Positions 1 to 9,133 of a stretch of 32,877 nt of DNA are shown here, one piece after another. How positions within the stretch are numbered: position 1 is the first letter of the stretch; the number at the start of each line of letters is the position of its first letter. A program made the translations under genes and the position numbers. The notes under the pieces are model-generated. The model saw only the letters and a list, made by a program, of their open reading frames with translations. It was not told where the DNA came from and did not search any database. Source of the stretch: Thermoplasmatota archaeon (lineage in GTDB: Archaea; Thermoplasmatota; Poseidoniia; Poseidoniales; Poseidoniaceae); the NCBI GenBank assembly GCA_030830875.1, contig JAURMD010000167.1, positions 1-32,877 of the forward strand. The letters are read 5' to 3'.

Positions 1-302
1 GATTGAAAGTTTTGGGTTTTGAGCATCAACCTAAGCAGAGTAGTGAATGATGAACAAAATTTCACCGATATCAATCATTCCAGCCGGAAGAAGCCGCAAG
101 GGTTCATTCGGAAACTGATCGTTCTGCGAAGGCTCTCAAGATCCTTTTTGCTGCCCCATGTTCACCTTGATCTGATGACTCGATGGCCTTCTGGCCAAGG
201 CTACGCAGCAGCAACAGGAACTCGCTGCCGGACCCCGGTTCACCTCCGGGAGTGAAGATCAAGCATCCATGGGCCTTGAAACCGTCAAAATCGGGAGTAA
301 GG

Positions 303-310
303 ATATAAAC
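303..310 (+). promoter_or_regulatory. Candidate archaeal TATA box (atataaac) upstream of the ABC substrate-binding protein gene
   Basis: AT-rich octamer in a GC-rich context about 35 nt before the ATG at 345; spacing is compatible with a short leader. Confidence 0.45.
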
Positions 311-344
311 ACGGGCAATGTAGTTTAGCGTGGACGTGGACACC

Positions 345-1529
345 ATGAAGACCAACCGAACCATTGCCCTGCTGTTGACCGCCACCCTCTTCGCCGCTGC
401 CTTCGCTGGCTGCCTCGGCGGAGATGAGGAGCCCGAAGACGACACCGTGACGGTGAAGATCGGCTTCCTGAACCCCCAGACCGGCCCCCTCGAGGCCGAC
501 GCTCCCGGCTTCAGCTGGGGCGTCGCTCAGGCCATCGCTGACCTGAACGCCATGTACGGCGACGTGACCTTCGAGGCCGTTGAGGTCAACTCGGGCTGCG
601 ACGGCACCGTTGGCGGCACGGGCGCTCAGACCCTCGTTGACTCCGGCGTCGTTGCCGTGGTCGGTGCGGCTTGCTCCGGCGCCTCCATGGGCGCCAACGC
701 CATCCTCTCGGCCGCCGGGATCCCCATGATCTCCTACGCCTCCACCAACCCCTCGCTCTCCAGCGATGCGGACTACCCGCTCTTCTACCGCATCGTCCCG
801 AGCGACGCGATTCAGGGCCCCGCTGCCGCTGACATGATCGCCGACGCCGGCGCCACCGACCTCGCCATCATGCACATGACGAACGACTACGGCTCCGGCC
901 TCGCCGACGCCGTTGAAGCGGCCTGGAACGAGACCATGCCGATGTGCTCCGCCGGCAAGATCGGCTACGAAGAGACCGCGACGGACTTCGCTGCTTCCGC
1001 TCAGGCCATCGCCGACGCAAACTGCTCCGCGGTGTTCCTCTCCAGCTACATCAACGACGCCGCCCTCATCATTGAGGCCCTCCACGAGGCGAACTACACC
1101 GGCCACATCTTCTCCGGTGACGGCCCCGCTGGTGTTGGCCTCTACGAGAAGTACGCGGGCAACGACAGCGGCCTTGCGAACGTCATGGTGACCGCGCCCC
1201 GCGCCGGTGCGACCTACGGTGACTTCGACGCCCGCTACGACGCAAACGCGGCCGACGTTGGCAGCATCAAGCAGTACGTGCTCACCGCCTACGACGCGAC
1301 GATGATCATCGGCAAGGCTTCCCAGACCGACGGCGGCATCACCGCCGGCATCGAGTCCGTCGGCACCAACTACGAGGGTGCTTCTGGCCTCATCAACTTC
1401 CTCGACAACGGGGACGTTGGTGGCGCTGGCTACGACATCTGCACCTACTCCGGTGACTCCTCGGATGCGAACGGCGGCTTCGCCTGCGCCAAGTACTGGA
1501 CCGCCGAAGGCGGCGTCCAGTCGGCCTGA
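345..1529 (+). CDS. Branched-chain amino acid-type ABC transporter substrate-binding lipoprotein (Leu/Ile/Val-binding family)
   Basis: Signal peptide with lipobox (LFAAAFAGC), then IGFLNPQTGPLEA...VNSGCDGTVGG...AVVGAACSGASMGANAILSAAGIPMISYASTNPSLS, typical of periplasmic-binding fold type I. ORF begins at 330; ATG at 345 fits the signal peptide better. Confidence 0.93.
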   Translation: MKTNRTIALLLTATLFAAAFAGCLGGDEEPEDDTVTVKIGFLNPQTGPLEADAPGFSWGVAQAIADLNAMYGDVTFEAVEVNSGCDGTVGGTGAQTLVDSGVVAVVGAACSGASMGANAILSAAGIPMISYASTNPSLSSDADYPLFYRIVPSDAIQGPAAADMIADAGATDLAIMHMTNDYGSGLADAVEAAWNETMPMCSAGKIGYEETATDFAASAQAIADANCSAVFLSSYINDAALIIEALHEANYTGHIFSGDGPAGVGLYEKYAGNDSGLANVMVTAPRAGATYGDFDARYDANAADVGSIKQYVLTAYDATMIIGKASQTDGGITAGIESVGTNYEGASGLINFLDNGDVGGAGYDICTYSGDSSDANGGFACAKYWTAEGGVQSA

Positions 1530-1530
1530 A

Positions 1531-1604
1531 GTCCATCGGACACCTTCGCACCGAAGGTGCGACGGACAGGGCGTCACGGCGGGCTCCGGCCCGCCGTGAC
1601 GTCC
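1531..1604 (+). promoter_or_regulatory. Two consecutive intercistronic stem-loops between the binding protein and permease genes
   Basis: caccttcg-cac-cgaaggtg (1541-1559) and gtcacggcggg-ctccgg-cccgccgtgac (1573-1600), both perfect inverted repeats. Confidence 0.6.
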
Positions 1605-1640
1605 ACCGGTCGAGGGGTGTGAGAGCGGGAGCGTGGAGCG

Positions 1641-4600
1641 GTGTCAACAACCCTCCTCGCCTCGTGGAACACCCTCTCTCGCGGCACCAAACGCTTGGTG
1701 ATCACCGCCCTTGTTGCGCTTGATGCGGTCCTTGGGCTGCTTCATGGGGCAGGGAGCCTGAACCTGCTCGACGCGGTCGTGTTGGGCAACCTTCCTGGCG
1801 ACCTCGTCTGGTTGCTGCAAACCGTCCAATTGATCGCGACAGGGTTCGCAGTGGTCAAGGTCGTCTTCGACGACCTTCCTCCGTCACGGCTCCGCGTCGT
1901 GGTCATCGCAGCCTCCCCCGTGCTCCTCCTTGTTCACGTCCTGTTCAGTTTGGAGGTCCTTCTGCGGGGGCAAGGGCTCAGCACCACGGTCAACCTCGAC
2001 CTTGCTTCGCTGGGAATGGACACCCTCACGTGGTCGGCCACCTACCTCGCCATCGCGGTGGGCTGTACCCTTACGTATGCGGTTCAGCGGTACGGAAACT
2101 TCGCACAATCGGAGTTTTTCATGGTCGGGATGTACTCCGGCATCGTCCTTGGCTGGATGGAACACGTCCAGCCCTTGGTGACGGCACCTCAAGACGGCGT
2201 TCTCTCGTGGACGGTTTTCCTGTACGCCTTGGTGCTGGGCTTCCTGCTGTCCGGCTTCGCGGGCGTCGTCGTGGACCGCCTTGTCTTCAAGGGCTTCCGG
2301 GACCGAAAGGCGTCGGCCGACGTGATGATGATCGCTTCGCTCGGCGTTGCCCTCGTCTTGCGTGGATTGCTGTACCTGCGTTTTGCCTCCGATTCGAAGC
2401 GCTTTGTGCCCGACGCGGACTGGATGGACGGTTCTGGGCAGGCATGGTCGCTGCCCTCCCGTGTCTTCCGCATCGACCTCGGAGCAGGTGACCTGCAGTT
2501 CATCAGCGAGGCGCGCGAAGCCTCCTACGCGTTCAACAACGCCATCATGCCGATCGTCACCTTTGGCACCGTTCTGTTGCTGATGTTGCTCCTGACGCGC
2601 ACGCGGCTTGGACGACGCATGCGAGCGGTGGCCGACAACCCAGAGTTGGCCGCTTCCTGTGGCATCAACGTCGAACGGGTGCAGATGCTGAGCGCGTTCC
2701 TGTCGGCCGGCATCACGGGCGTCGGTGGAACGGTCTTCGGGCTGTACGTGACCTTCTCACCCCAAACCGGGTTCACCTTGCTCCTGCCGGCCTTCGCCGT
2801 CATCGTGCTGGGGACCATCGGCTCCATCAGCGGTACCATCGTCGCCGCGCTCGTCATCGGATTTGTCCGCGCCGTGTCCTCACCCGTGCTCATCGCCATT
2901 GGCAACCCGCTCGACCGAACCAACTACGCCGCCATGGCCGGGGTCACGCCGTACCTGATCATCATCGCCATCCTGCTCGTGCTCCCCAAGGGGTTGGGCG
3001 ATGGCTGGGAGCGCTGGCGCATCGAACGCCTCCGGTCCAAGGCGACGAGAAGCAAGGAGCCCAACCACCGCGTGGCTGCGGCCCTCGCGGTGCTCGTTGG
3101 CTGGCTGGGGTTGCATCACCTTCACCTCAAGCAAAACGCTCGCATGGTGGCCATGGCCGGCTTGACCGCCGCGGCGTGGTTCATCCACACGGTCGCGTCC
3201 TTCATGCGCGAGCATTCCTGGGCAGGTCGAGAGGCGCTCGCCCCGAGCGGCATGGATGAGGCCTCCACCGAGGCGTGGTTGAGCCTCATCGGGACGGAAC
3301 AGGCGTTGCTGAACGCGTTCGGTCTCGTTGGCGACATGCTGTGGCCCCTCGTGCCGTTGCTGGTCTGGGCCTATGCGCTCAGGGAAGCACACTTCCTCGT
3401 TGCGGGGCGCCACGGGGAGGACCCCTTCCCGGCCCTGACCAAGCAGTGGTCCTCCCTTACCTCCAGCCTCGGTCGAAGCGCTGCGGCTGCTTCTGGGACC
3501 CTTGGTGGCGTGCTCGGTCGAGCGTCAGGGGCGCTTCGTTCCGCCTCGCCCGTCTCCACCCCGCTCGATGCTGCCCTGAACGGACTTAGCGAACGTCTTC
3601 GAGGCGCGGGTGAACGCCTCTTCGAACGCCTCGACATGCCAGAGGGACGGACGTCGGAACGAGGCTCGACCTTGACCTTCGTCGCCCTCGCGGCCCTCTT
3701 GCTCCTCGTGATCTTCTGGCTACCGCTGGACGGTCGGGACGATTGGGGGTTCTACAAGACCCTGCAGGTCAGCAACGTGATGGCCACGTTCGCCATCTTC
3801 CTTCTGCTCGCGTTTTCGCTCAACCTACACACCGGAATGACGGGATTGCTCAACTTCGGTGTGATCTTCTTCGCAAGCATCGGCGCCATCCTCGTCGGCA
3901 TCCTCACGGCGCCACAGGAATACTTCGGGTATGGGTGGCCAATCCTCCCTGCCGTGCTCGCAGCGATGATTGCCGGTGCCGTCGCAGGGTGGTTGATGGC
4001 CGGGCCGACGGCCCGGTTGAGGAGCGATTACTTCGCCATCATCACCATCTCGATGGGCGAGGTCGTGCGGCTGCTGTTGAGCGGTGAGCCCCTGCTGCGC
4101 GTCGGGGCCAACGCCTCGGCCATCGGCATTGGACAGTACCCAAAACCCCTCAACGTCTGGTGGTTCTGTGGGCGCGAGCCCCAGTTGACGTCTTCAGGCG
4201 AGGTGATGTCCCCCGTCGCCTGCTCGCTCGACCCGTCCATCACGAGCGCGGCGTCCTTCGTCGGGGACCTGCTCGGCTTCACCAAGCCAGCGCCTTACAT
4301 GTTCGTGCTGGCCGTGCTCGGCCTCCTCGCGGTCGTGCTGACCTGGGTCGTCCTCTCGACGCTGTACCGCTCGCCGTGGGGGCGCGTGCTGCGGGCCATC
4401 CGAGAAGATGAGGAGGTGGCCCAGCACCACGGTCACGACATCATGCGCCACAAAGCGACCAGCCTTGCGGTTGGCGGGGCGATTGCCGCCTTTGCCGGAG
4501 CGTTGTGGGCGTGGAAACTGGGTGGCTTCCAGCCGTCCTTCATGTCGCCCGCCCGTTCCACCTTCCTCGTGTGGGCGGCCTTCATCATCGGCGGGGCCGC

Positions 4601-5075
4601 CAACAACCGTGGCATGGTGATTGGAGCGATGATCATCGCGTTGATGGAGTTCTTCTTCAACGTCCTCGTCGCTGCCCAAGGCTCCTCGGACCTCCCGCTG
4701 CACGGCCTCGCCAACAACATCGACGTCGCCTTCCAGTGGATGGTGCTCACCCCCTTCCAACCCGCGTTGCTGTTCCTCGTCCTGGCCGCGGCGATGGCCT
4801 GGCTTCGTCGTCCAAGCGCCGCCGAGACCTTTGGCTGGATGGGCACGACCATGCTTGTGCTCGGGGTGCTGCTCGGGGGCGAGGGTCACCACTCCATCAC
4901 AGAGGTGTTCCCCGAGGTGCTCGGCGGCGTGCATCCAAAGATGGGCTTCGTCAAGGAAGTGCTCGTTGGGCTGCTCATCGTCTTCTCGCTCAAGTTCAAC
5001 GCCAAGGGCCTCTTGCCCGAAGTCCCCTTCCGACCTGAGCGAACGGGCCCTTCGCCATCGGAGGTGGAGGAATGA
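1641..5075 (+). CDS. Fused branched-chain amino acid ABC permease (LivH-like + TM2-like insert + LivM-like)
   Basis: 1144 aa, GTG start. LivH-like part (YLAIAVGCTLTYAVQRYGNFAQSEFFMVGMYSGIVL...PELAASCGINVERVQMLSAFLSAGITGVGGTVFG), LivM-like part (GLLNFGVIFFASIGAILVGIL...YRSPWGRVLRAIREDEEVAQHHGHD...ALWAWKLGGFQPSF). TM2-like motif in between. Confidence 0.9.
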   Translation: MSTTLLASWNTLSRGTKRLVITALVALDAVLGLLHGAGSLNLLDAVVLGNLPGDLVWLLQTVQLIATGFAVVKVVFDDLPPSRLRVVVIAASPVLLLVHVLFSLEVLLRGQGLSTTVNLDLASLGMDTLTWSATYLAIAVGCTLTYAVQRYGNFAQSEFFMVGMYSGIVLGWMEHVQPLVTAPQDGVLSWTVFLYALVLGFLLSGFAGVVVDRLVFKGFRDRKASADVMMIASLGVALVLRGLLYLRFASDSKRFVPDADWMDGSGQAWSLPSRVFRIDLGAGDLQFISEAREASYAFNNAIMPIVTFGTVLLLMLLLTRTRLGRRMRAVADNPELAASCGINVERVQMLSAFLSAGITGVGGTVFGLYVTFSPQTGFTLLLPAFAVIVLGTIGSISGTIVAALVIGFVRAVSSPVLIAIGNPLDRTNYAAMAGVTPYLIIIAILLVLPKGLGDGWERWRIERLRSKATRSKEPNHRVAAALAVLVGWLGLHHLHLKQNARMVAMAGLTAAAWFIHTVASFMREHSWAGREALAPSGMDEASTEAWLSLIGTEQALLNAFGLVGDMLWPLVPLLVWAYALREAHFLVAGRHGEDPFPALTKQWSSLTSSLGRSAAAASGTLGGVLGRASGALRSASPVSTPLDAALNGLSERLRGAGERLFERLDMPEGRTSERGSTLTFVALAALLLLVIFWLPLDGRDDWGFYKTLQVSNVMATFAIFLLLAFSLNLHTGMTGLLNFGVIFFASIGAILVGILTAPQEYFGYGWPILPAVLAAMIAGAVAGWLMAGPTARLRSDYFAIITISMGEVVRLLLSGEPLLRVGANASAIGIGQYPKPLNVWWFCGREPQLTSSGEVMSPVACSLDPSITSAASFVGDLLGFTKPAPYMFVLAVLGLLAVVLTWVVLSTLYRSPWGRVLRAIREDEEVAQHHGHDIMRHKATSLAVGGAIAAFAGALWAWKLGGFQPSFMSPARSTFLVWAAFIIGGAANNRGMVIGAMIIALMEFFFNVLVAAQGSSDLPLHGLANNIDVAFQWMVLTPFQPALLFLVLAAAMAWLRRPSAAETFGWMGTTMLVLGVLLGGEGHHSITEVFPEVLGGVHPKMGFVKEVLVGLLIVFSLKFNAKGLLPEVPFRPERTGPSPSEVEE

Positions 5076-5854
5076 GCGCCGTGCTGAAGGTCGAGGGCCT
5101 GCGCATGGAGTTTGGGGGCCTCGTGGCCGTCAAAGACGTCTCCTTTGAGGTTGGCAAGGGCGAGATGGTCGGGCTGATTGGCCCAAACGGCTGCGGGAAA
5201 TCAACCACCTTCAACTGCATCAGCGGCCTGCTTGAACAAACGCGAGGACGCGTGGAGGTGTTCGGAAAGGACGCGTCCCGCATGCGCCCTGAGCACATCC
5301 AACGCCTCGGCATGACCCGCACCTTCCAGCACACGCGCCTCTGGCGTGAGATGACCGTGATCGAAAACCTCCTCGTCCCCCCGCGCAAGCAGTTCCGGCC
5401 GCTGGATGTGCTGTGGAAGGGCCGCAAACACGCAGCGGAGCAAGCGCGCCTCGCCCGTGCCTTCGAGGTCCTGGACGACCTCGAAGTGCCGCACATGGCG
5501 CACAACCTCGCGAGCGAGTTGTCCGGAGGGCAGAGCAAACTGGTCGACATCGGCCGCGCCATGATGGGCGAGCCGGGCCTCCTGCTTCTGGACGAGCCCG
5601 TCGCCGGCGTGGCCGGCCCCCTTGCGATGAAAATTTTCGCCAACCTCCGTCGCCTTGTGGACGAGACGAGCATCTCCATCCTCGTGATCGAACACAACAT
5701 GGATTTCATCCTCCGTCAGGGCGTCGACCGCATCGTCGTCATGAACGAAGGCGAGGTCCTGATGCAGGGCACACCCGAGGAAGTGCGGAGCAACCGGGCG
5801 GTGGTGGAAGCCTACCTCGGCTCAGCGGGTGACGCAGGGGGTGAGGAGGAATGA
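5072..5854 (+). CDS. livG: Branched-chain amino acid ABC transporter ATP-binding protein (LivG-like)
   Basis: Walker A GPNGCGKST, signature LSGGQSK, Walker B LLLLDEPVAG, LivG-type TRTFQHTRLWREMTVIENLLV; ATGA overlap with the upstream gene. Confidence 0.95.
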   Translation: MSAVLKVEGLRMEFGGLVAVKDVSFEVGKGEMVGLIGPNGCGKSTTFNCISGLLEQTRGRVEVFGKDASRMRPEHIQRLGMTRTFQHTRLWREMTVIENLLVPPRKQFRPLDVLWKGRKHAAEQARLARAFEVLDDLEVPHMAHNLASELSGGQSKLVDIGRAMMGEPGLLLLDEPVAGVAGPLAMKIFANLRRLVDETSISILVIEHNMDFILRQGVDRIVVMNEGEVLMQGTPEEVRSNRAVVEAYLGSAGDAGGEEE

Positions 5855-6570
5855 GCCGCGTGCTGGAGGTGACGGGCCTCGAAGGAGGGTACGGCGCCGT
5901 GCAGATCCTCTACGGCATCGACCTGCACGTCGAGGAGGGCGAATTCGTCACCATCATTGGGCCCAACGGGTGTGGGAAATCAACCTTCATCAAGACCGTC
6001 TTTGGCATCGCCAAGCACTACGGCGGACAGGTCCTCTACAGGGGTGAGCCCATCGAAGGCCTGCGCAGCGACCAACTGGTCGCCAAAGGCATCGCCTACG
6101 TGCCTCAGGTGAACAACGTCTTCCCGTCGCTGTCGGTCGAAGAAAACCTGCAGATGGGCGGCAACAGCCTTCCGGGGTCGTTGCTGAAGCAGCGCATCGA
6201 ACGCGCCCTGGACATGTTCCCTGACCTTCGAACCCGTGAGCACGACCTCGCCGCCTCGCTGTCCGGAGGGGAACGCCAGATGCTGGCCATTTCCCGCGCG
6301 CTCATCGCTGACCCTTCCTTCCTGTTGCTGGACGAACCAACGGCCGCCCTGTCTCCCCTCTACCAGCAACAAATCATTGAGCGCATCGACGCCCTCAGGG
6401 AGCAAGGCATCACCGTGCTGATCGTCGAACAGAACGCACGGCTCAGCCTTGCCCGTTCCGACCGCGGCTACATCATGGCCAACGGCAAGGTCGTCCTGAC
6501 CGGTACGGCCGAGCACATCCTCAACGACCCGGACATCGGGCAATACTTCCTCGGTACGCACGACGACTGA
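5851..6570 (+). CDS. livF: Branched-chain amino acid ABC transporter ATP-binding protein (LivF-like)
   Basis: Walker A GPNGCGKST, YVPQVNNVFPSLSVEENL, LSGGERQML, LLLDEPTAALSP, IVEQNARLSL; ATGA overlap with livG. Confidence 0.95.
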   Translation: MSRVLEVTGLEGGYGAVQILYGIDLHVEEGEFVTIIGPNGCGKSTFIKTVFGIAKHYGGQVLYRGEPIEGLRSDQLVAKGIAYVPQVNNVFPSLSVEENLQMGGNSLPGSLLKQRIERALDMFPDLRTREHDLAASLSGGERQMLAISRALIADPSFLLLDEPTAALSPLYQQQIIERIDALREQGITVLIVEQNARLSLARSDRGYIMANGKVVLTGTAEHILNDPDIGQYFLGTHDD

Positions 6571-6574
6571 AGGC

Positions 6575-7189
6575 TCAGAGCAGTGGCAGCAGCAGGTTGG
6601 CGGCGAACAGGAACATCAGGACCGCGATGCTGCGGTCGATCCACATCCACGCCCGGGCACTGGACAGGGAAGATGCCAAGCGGCTGGACCCGTAGCCAAG
6701 CGAGAAAAAGAACAGCACGGAAGCGGAAGAGGCACCTACGGTGAAGGCGAGCCGCTCGGCGGCATCAAAGCGAAGGGCATAGCCCCCAATCAGCACGAGC
6801 GTGTCGAGGTAGACGAGGGGGTTCAGGAAGGTGAAGGCGAGGGCGGCGGACACCGTTCGCGCCCGGGGAGCGCTCTGCATCGCACCCAGGTCCATGCCTT
6901 GAGCACGCATCGATGAGCGCAGCCTCAGCGCGCCATAGGCCAAGAGAAAGGAAGCAGCCCCAAGGGTCATCGGCACGTGCACCTGCTCCCATGAGTCGAG
7001 CAAGGCGCCCACGCCGAGGGTGCCCAGCGCGATGAGCGCGATGTCGGCCATCGTGCACACGAGGCAGACGAGGAAGACGTGCGCCCGCATCAGCCCTTGA
7101 CGGATCACGAAGGCGTTCTGTGGCCCGAGCGCGACGATCAGGCCGAGGCTGAGGCCGAAGCCCTGCAGCGTGGCCGACAGCAGGGGCAT
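6575..7189 (-). CDS. LysE/ArgO-type amino acid exporter
   Basis: MPLLSATLQGFGLSLGLIVALGPQNAFVIRQGLMRAHVFLVCLVCTMADIALIALGTLGVG matches the LysE family N-terminal signature (GPQNAFVLRQG). Confidence 0.93.
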   Translation of the reverse strand: MPLLSATLQGFGLSLGLIVALGPQNAFVIRQGLMRAHVFLVCLVCTMADIALIALGTLGVGALLDSWEQVHVPMTLGAASFLLAYGALRLRSSMRAQGMDLGAMQSAPRARTVSAALAFTFLNPLVYLDTLVLIGGYALRFDAAERLAFTVGASSASVLFFFSLGYGSSRLASSLSSARAWMWIDRSIAVLMFLFAANLLLPLL

Positions 7190-7203
7190 GCCGGTCCCGC
7201 AGC

Positions 7204-8571
7204 ATGGCCCGATTCAAGCGCACCGGTCGGGTCCAACCGCCTGTGGTGGGGTTCAAAGGGGGTCGAGTGAAGTCCACCCCCGTGTCGTTGCTCCAGCGTT
7301 GGCGATGGTGGACGTCCACCAAGAAGGCCAGGTCCGCCGCACAGGACCACCGTGAGCTGGTGGCGTGGAAGGCGGAACACGCGGTCGCCGCTGCCGTTCG
7401 ACACCTGCCGGGGACACGCTGCGTCTACCTCGAGCGGCGCGTTCCCAACCCGGACCGCTCCCATGGAGCAGGAGAAGTGGACGTCATTGCGGTGACGGAA
7501 CGCGCGGTGCTGGTCATCGAAGTCAAGAACTGGGCCGGCCCTGTGGACCTGGTCGATGGGGACCTTGTTCAGGCGCGGCAAACAGCGCGAGGGAACGCGG
7601 CGAAACCGGTGATTGCCAAAATTCAGGAGAAGGCCGACCACCTGAAACGGTGTTCGATTTCACACGACCAGCAGGAACTGCTCGAGGTGTTCCCCTTGGT
7701 CGTGTTCGCCAACGCGAACGTCGAGCCAAGCGACGACGTGATGGCCCACCCCAACGTCTGCAGGTTGAGCGACCTGAAGGCGTGCTTGACGACGAAACTC
7801 GCGGCGCGTGAGGTGCAGAACGACGTTGAACTCCTTCGCCAAGAGCGGTTGCTCGAGCGGCTGCCAACGTGGGACACCGTGACCTTCGACGGTGGTGACC
7901 GACGCACCGGCGACGCCATCGACGAGGACCTTCCACCGGGGTGGGACCGTTCAACGTGGGCCAGCATCGAAGTGAGCCTTGTGGGGGGCTGGTTGCCGAC
8001 CATGCTTCGCGGGCCCCGCCTCCTGATCACCTTCGTGGACCACGAAGGTGGGCGGCATGAGGAGGTGACCACCCCCGGCGCCACCCTTCGCCACAGCGAA
8101 CCATGGGGTGCCTCAGGGGTGGACGGCCGTGGGACCTACCCCATCGAACACCTTCGACGGCTCGTCTTTGGATTTCAGACCGCGTTCACGTGGGACGGAG
8201 GGGGCGACGCGGGCGGACGTCGACCCGGGGAAGCGACCGGTCCGCAGGACGGCGTTGTGGGCCATGAAGACCCGGCATCGAACCCGCTCGACCGTTTTCA
8301 TGAGGGCGGGGTGTACACGGGCACGGTCGTCAAGCACCTCACCGACGATGCGACGGGGGCCGTCTACGCCGTGCTGGTCTCCCTCGTCGAGCAGAAGGTG
8401 AAGGGGAAGATGCACGTGAATCGCCTTGGTTCGATGGACCCAAGCATGTTCGAGATGTTCTATGCCGAGGGCCAACCCGTGAAGGTGCAAATCCTCAGCA
8501 TGCACTCGGCCAACCGTATCACTTTGGCTCCTGCACCACTCGAGGACGTCAACGGAGACGACGAGGAGTGA
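7204..8571 (+). CDS. NERD-domain (nuclease-related) protein with C-terminal S1-like RNA-binding domain
   Basis: HRELVAWKAEHAVAAAVRHLP..RRVPNPDRSHGAGEVDVIAVTERAVLVIEVKNW is NERD-like (E-x-D and E-x-K); C-terminus GGVYTGTVVKHLTDDATGAVYAVLVSLVEQKVKGKMHVNRLGSMDP..EGQPVKVQILSM resembles an S1/OB fold. The exact start is uncertain. Confidence 0.75.
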   Translation: MARFKRTGRVQPPVVGFKGGRVKSTPVSLLQRWRWWTSTKKARSAAQDHRELVAWKAEHAVAAAVRHLPGTRCVYLERRVPNPDRSHGAGEVDVIAVTERAVLVIEVKNWAGPVDLVDGDLVQARQTARGNAAKPVIAKIQEKADHLKRCSISHDQQELLEVFPLVVFANANVEPSDDVMAHPNVCRLSDLKACLTTKLAAREVQNDVELLRQERLLERLPTWDTVTFDGGDRRTGDAIDEDLPPGWDRSTWASIEVSLVGGWLPTMLRGPRLLITFVDHEGGRHEEVTTPGATLRHSEPWGASGVDGRGTYPIEHLRRLVFGFQTAFTWDGGGDAGGRRPGEATGPQDGVVGHEDPASNPLDRFHEGGVYTGTVVKHLTDDATGAVYAVLVSLVEQKVKGKMHVNRLGSMDPSMFEMFYAEGQPVKVQILSMHSANRITLAPAPLEDVNGDDEE

Positions 8572-8583
8572 CCTTCGACGGAT

Positions 8584-9102
8584 TCAGTTCCGCTGGATGG
8601 GAATGAGCCGACCCGAGTCCACGTCGTAGATGGCGCCGCTCACGCGGGTTCCTTCATGCAAGTCCGGGTGGGCAACCAACCGCTCCACGTCGCTCAGGAG
8701 TCTCTCTTGCTGGTCTTCGATGGCGCGTGGCATGACCTCTCGGAGGTGGTGCCCGGTGACGTCGCTCACACGCGCACTGAGGGCCTCTGCGTCGCCGCTG
8801 GCCATCGCACAGCGGGTGTGGGGCATGATGAGGATCCTGTTCACGTCAAGCAGGTGCGAGGCCAAGACGAGGTCGTGCAGCGCTCCGTTGTTGAGTTGTG
8901 CTCCTGCGTTGCGGACGACCTTGGCGTCGCCGATGTCCAAACCCAGCACGGCGAAGACATCGATCCTGCTGTCCATGCAGGTGAGGATGGCCAGGTTCTT
9001 GGCCGGGGTGGGGCCGACGCCTCCGGCGTCGAAACCTTCCGCATACGCTGCGTTGCCCTCGAGCAGATCGTCGAACCCTTCCATGCGCCACGCTAACCGC
9101 AT
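8584..9102 (-). CDS. Beta-class carbonic anhydrase (small, mycobacterial Rv1284-like)
   Basis: Zn-ligand motifs CMDSR, RNAG and HTRC in LAILTCMDSRIDVFAVLGLDIGDAKVVRNAGAQLNNGALHDLVLASHLLDVNRILIMPHTRC; internal ATG at 9084 is the likely start. Confidence 0.88.
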   Translation of the reverse strand: MRLAWRMEGFDDLLEGNAAYAEGFDAGGVGPTPAKNLAILTCMDSRIDVFAVLGLDIGDAKVVRNAGAQLNNGALHDLVLASHLLDVNRILIMPHTRCAMASGDAEALSARVSDVTGHHLREVMPRAIEDQQERLLSDVERLVAHPDLHEGTRVSGAIYDVDSGRLIPIQRN

Positions 9103-9133
9103 CGGTTCTTGAGGGCATGGTCGCCGACAGGCT

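Noticed and set aside
234-250. Possible tRNA T-arm (cccgg ttcacct ccggg)
   Set aside because: Loop lacks the conserved A58, and I could not find a pairing 5' acceptor strand, D-arm or anticodon arm.
285-1577. 430 aa antisense ORF opposite the ABC substrate-binding protein
   Set aside because: Low-complexity G/V/A/D/R-rich translation mirrored from a strongly GC3-biased real gene; a shadow ORF.
4194-4934. 246 aa antisense ORF within the LivM-like part
   Set aside because: Overlaps conserved permease sequence; His/Glu/Gly-rich shadow translation.
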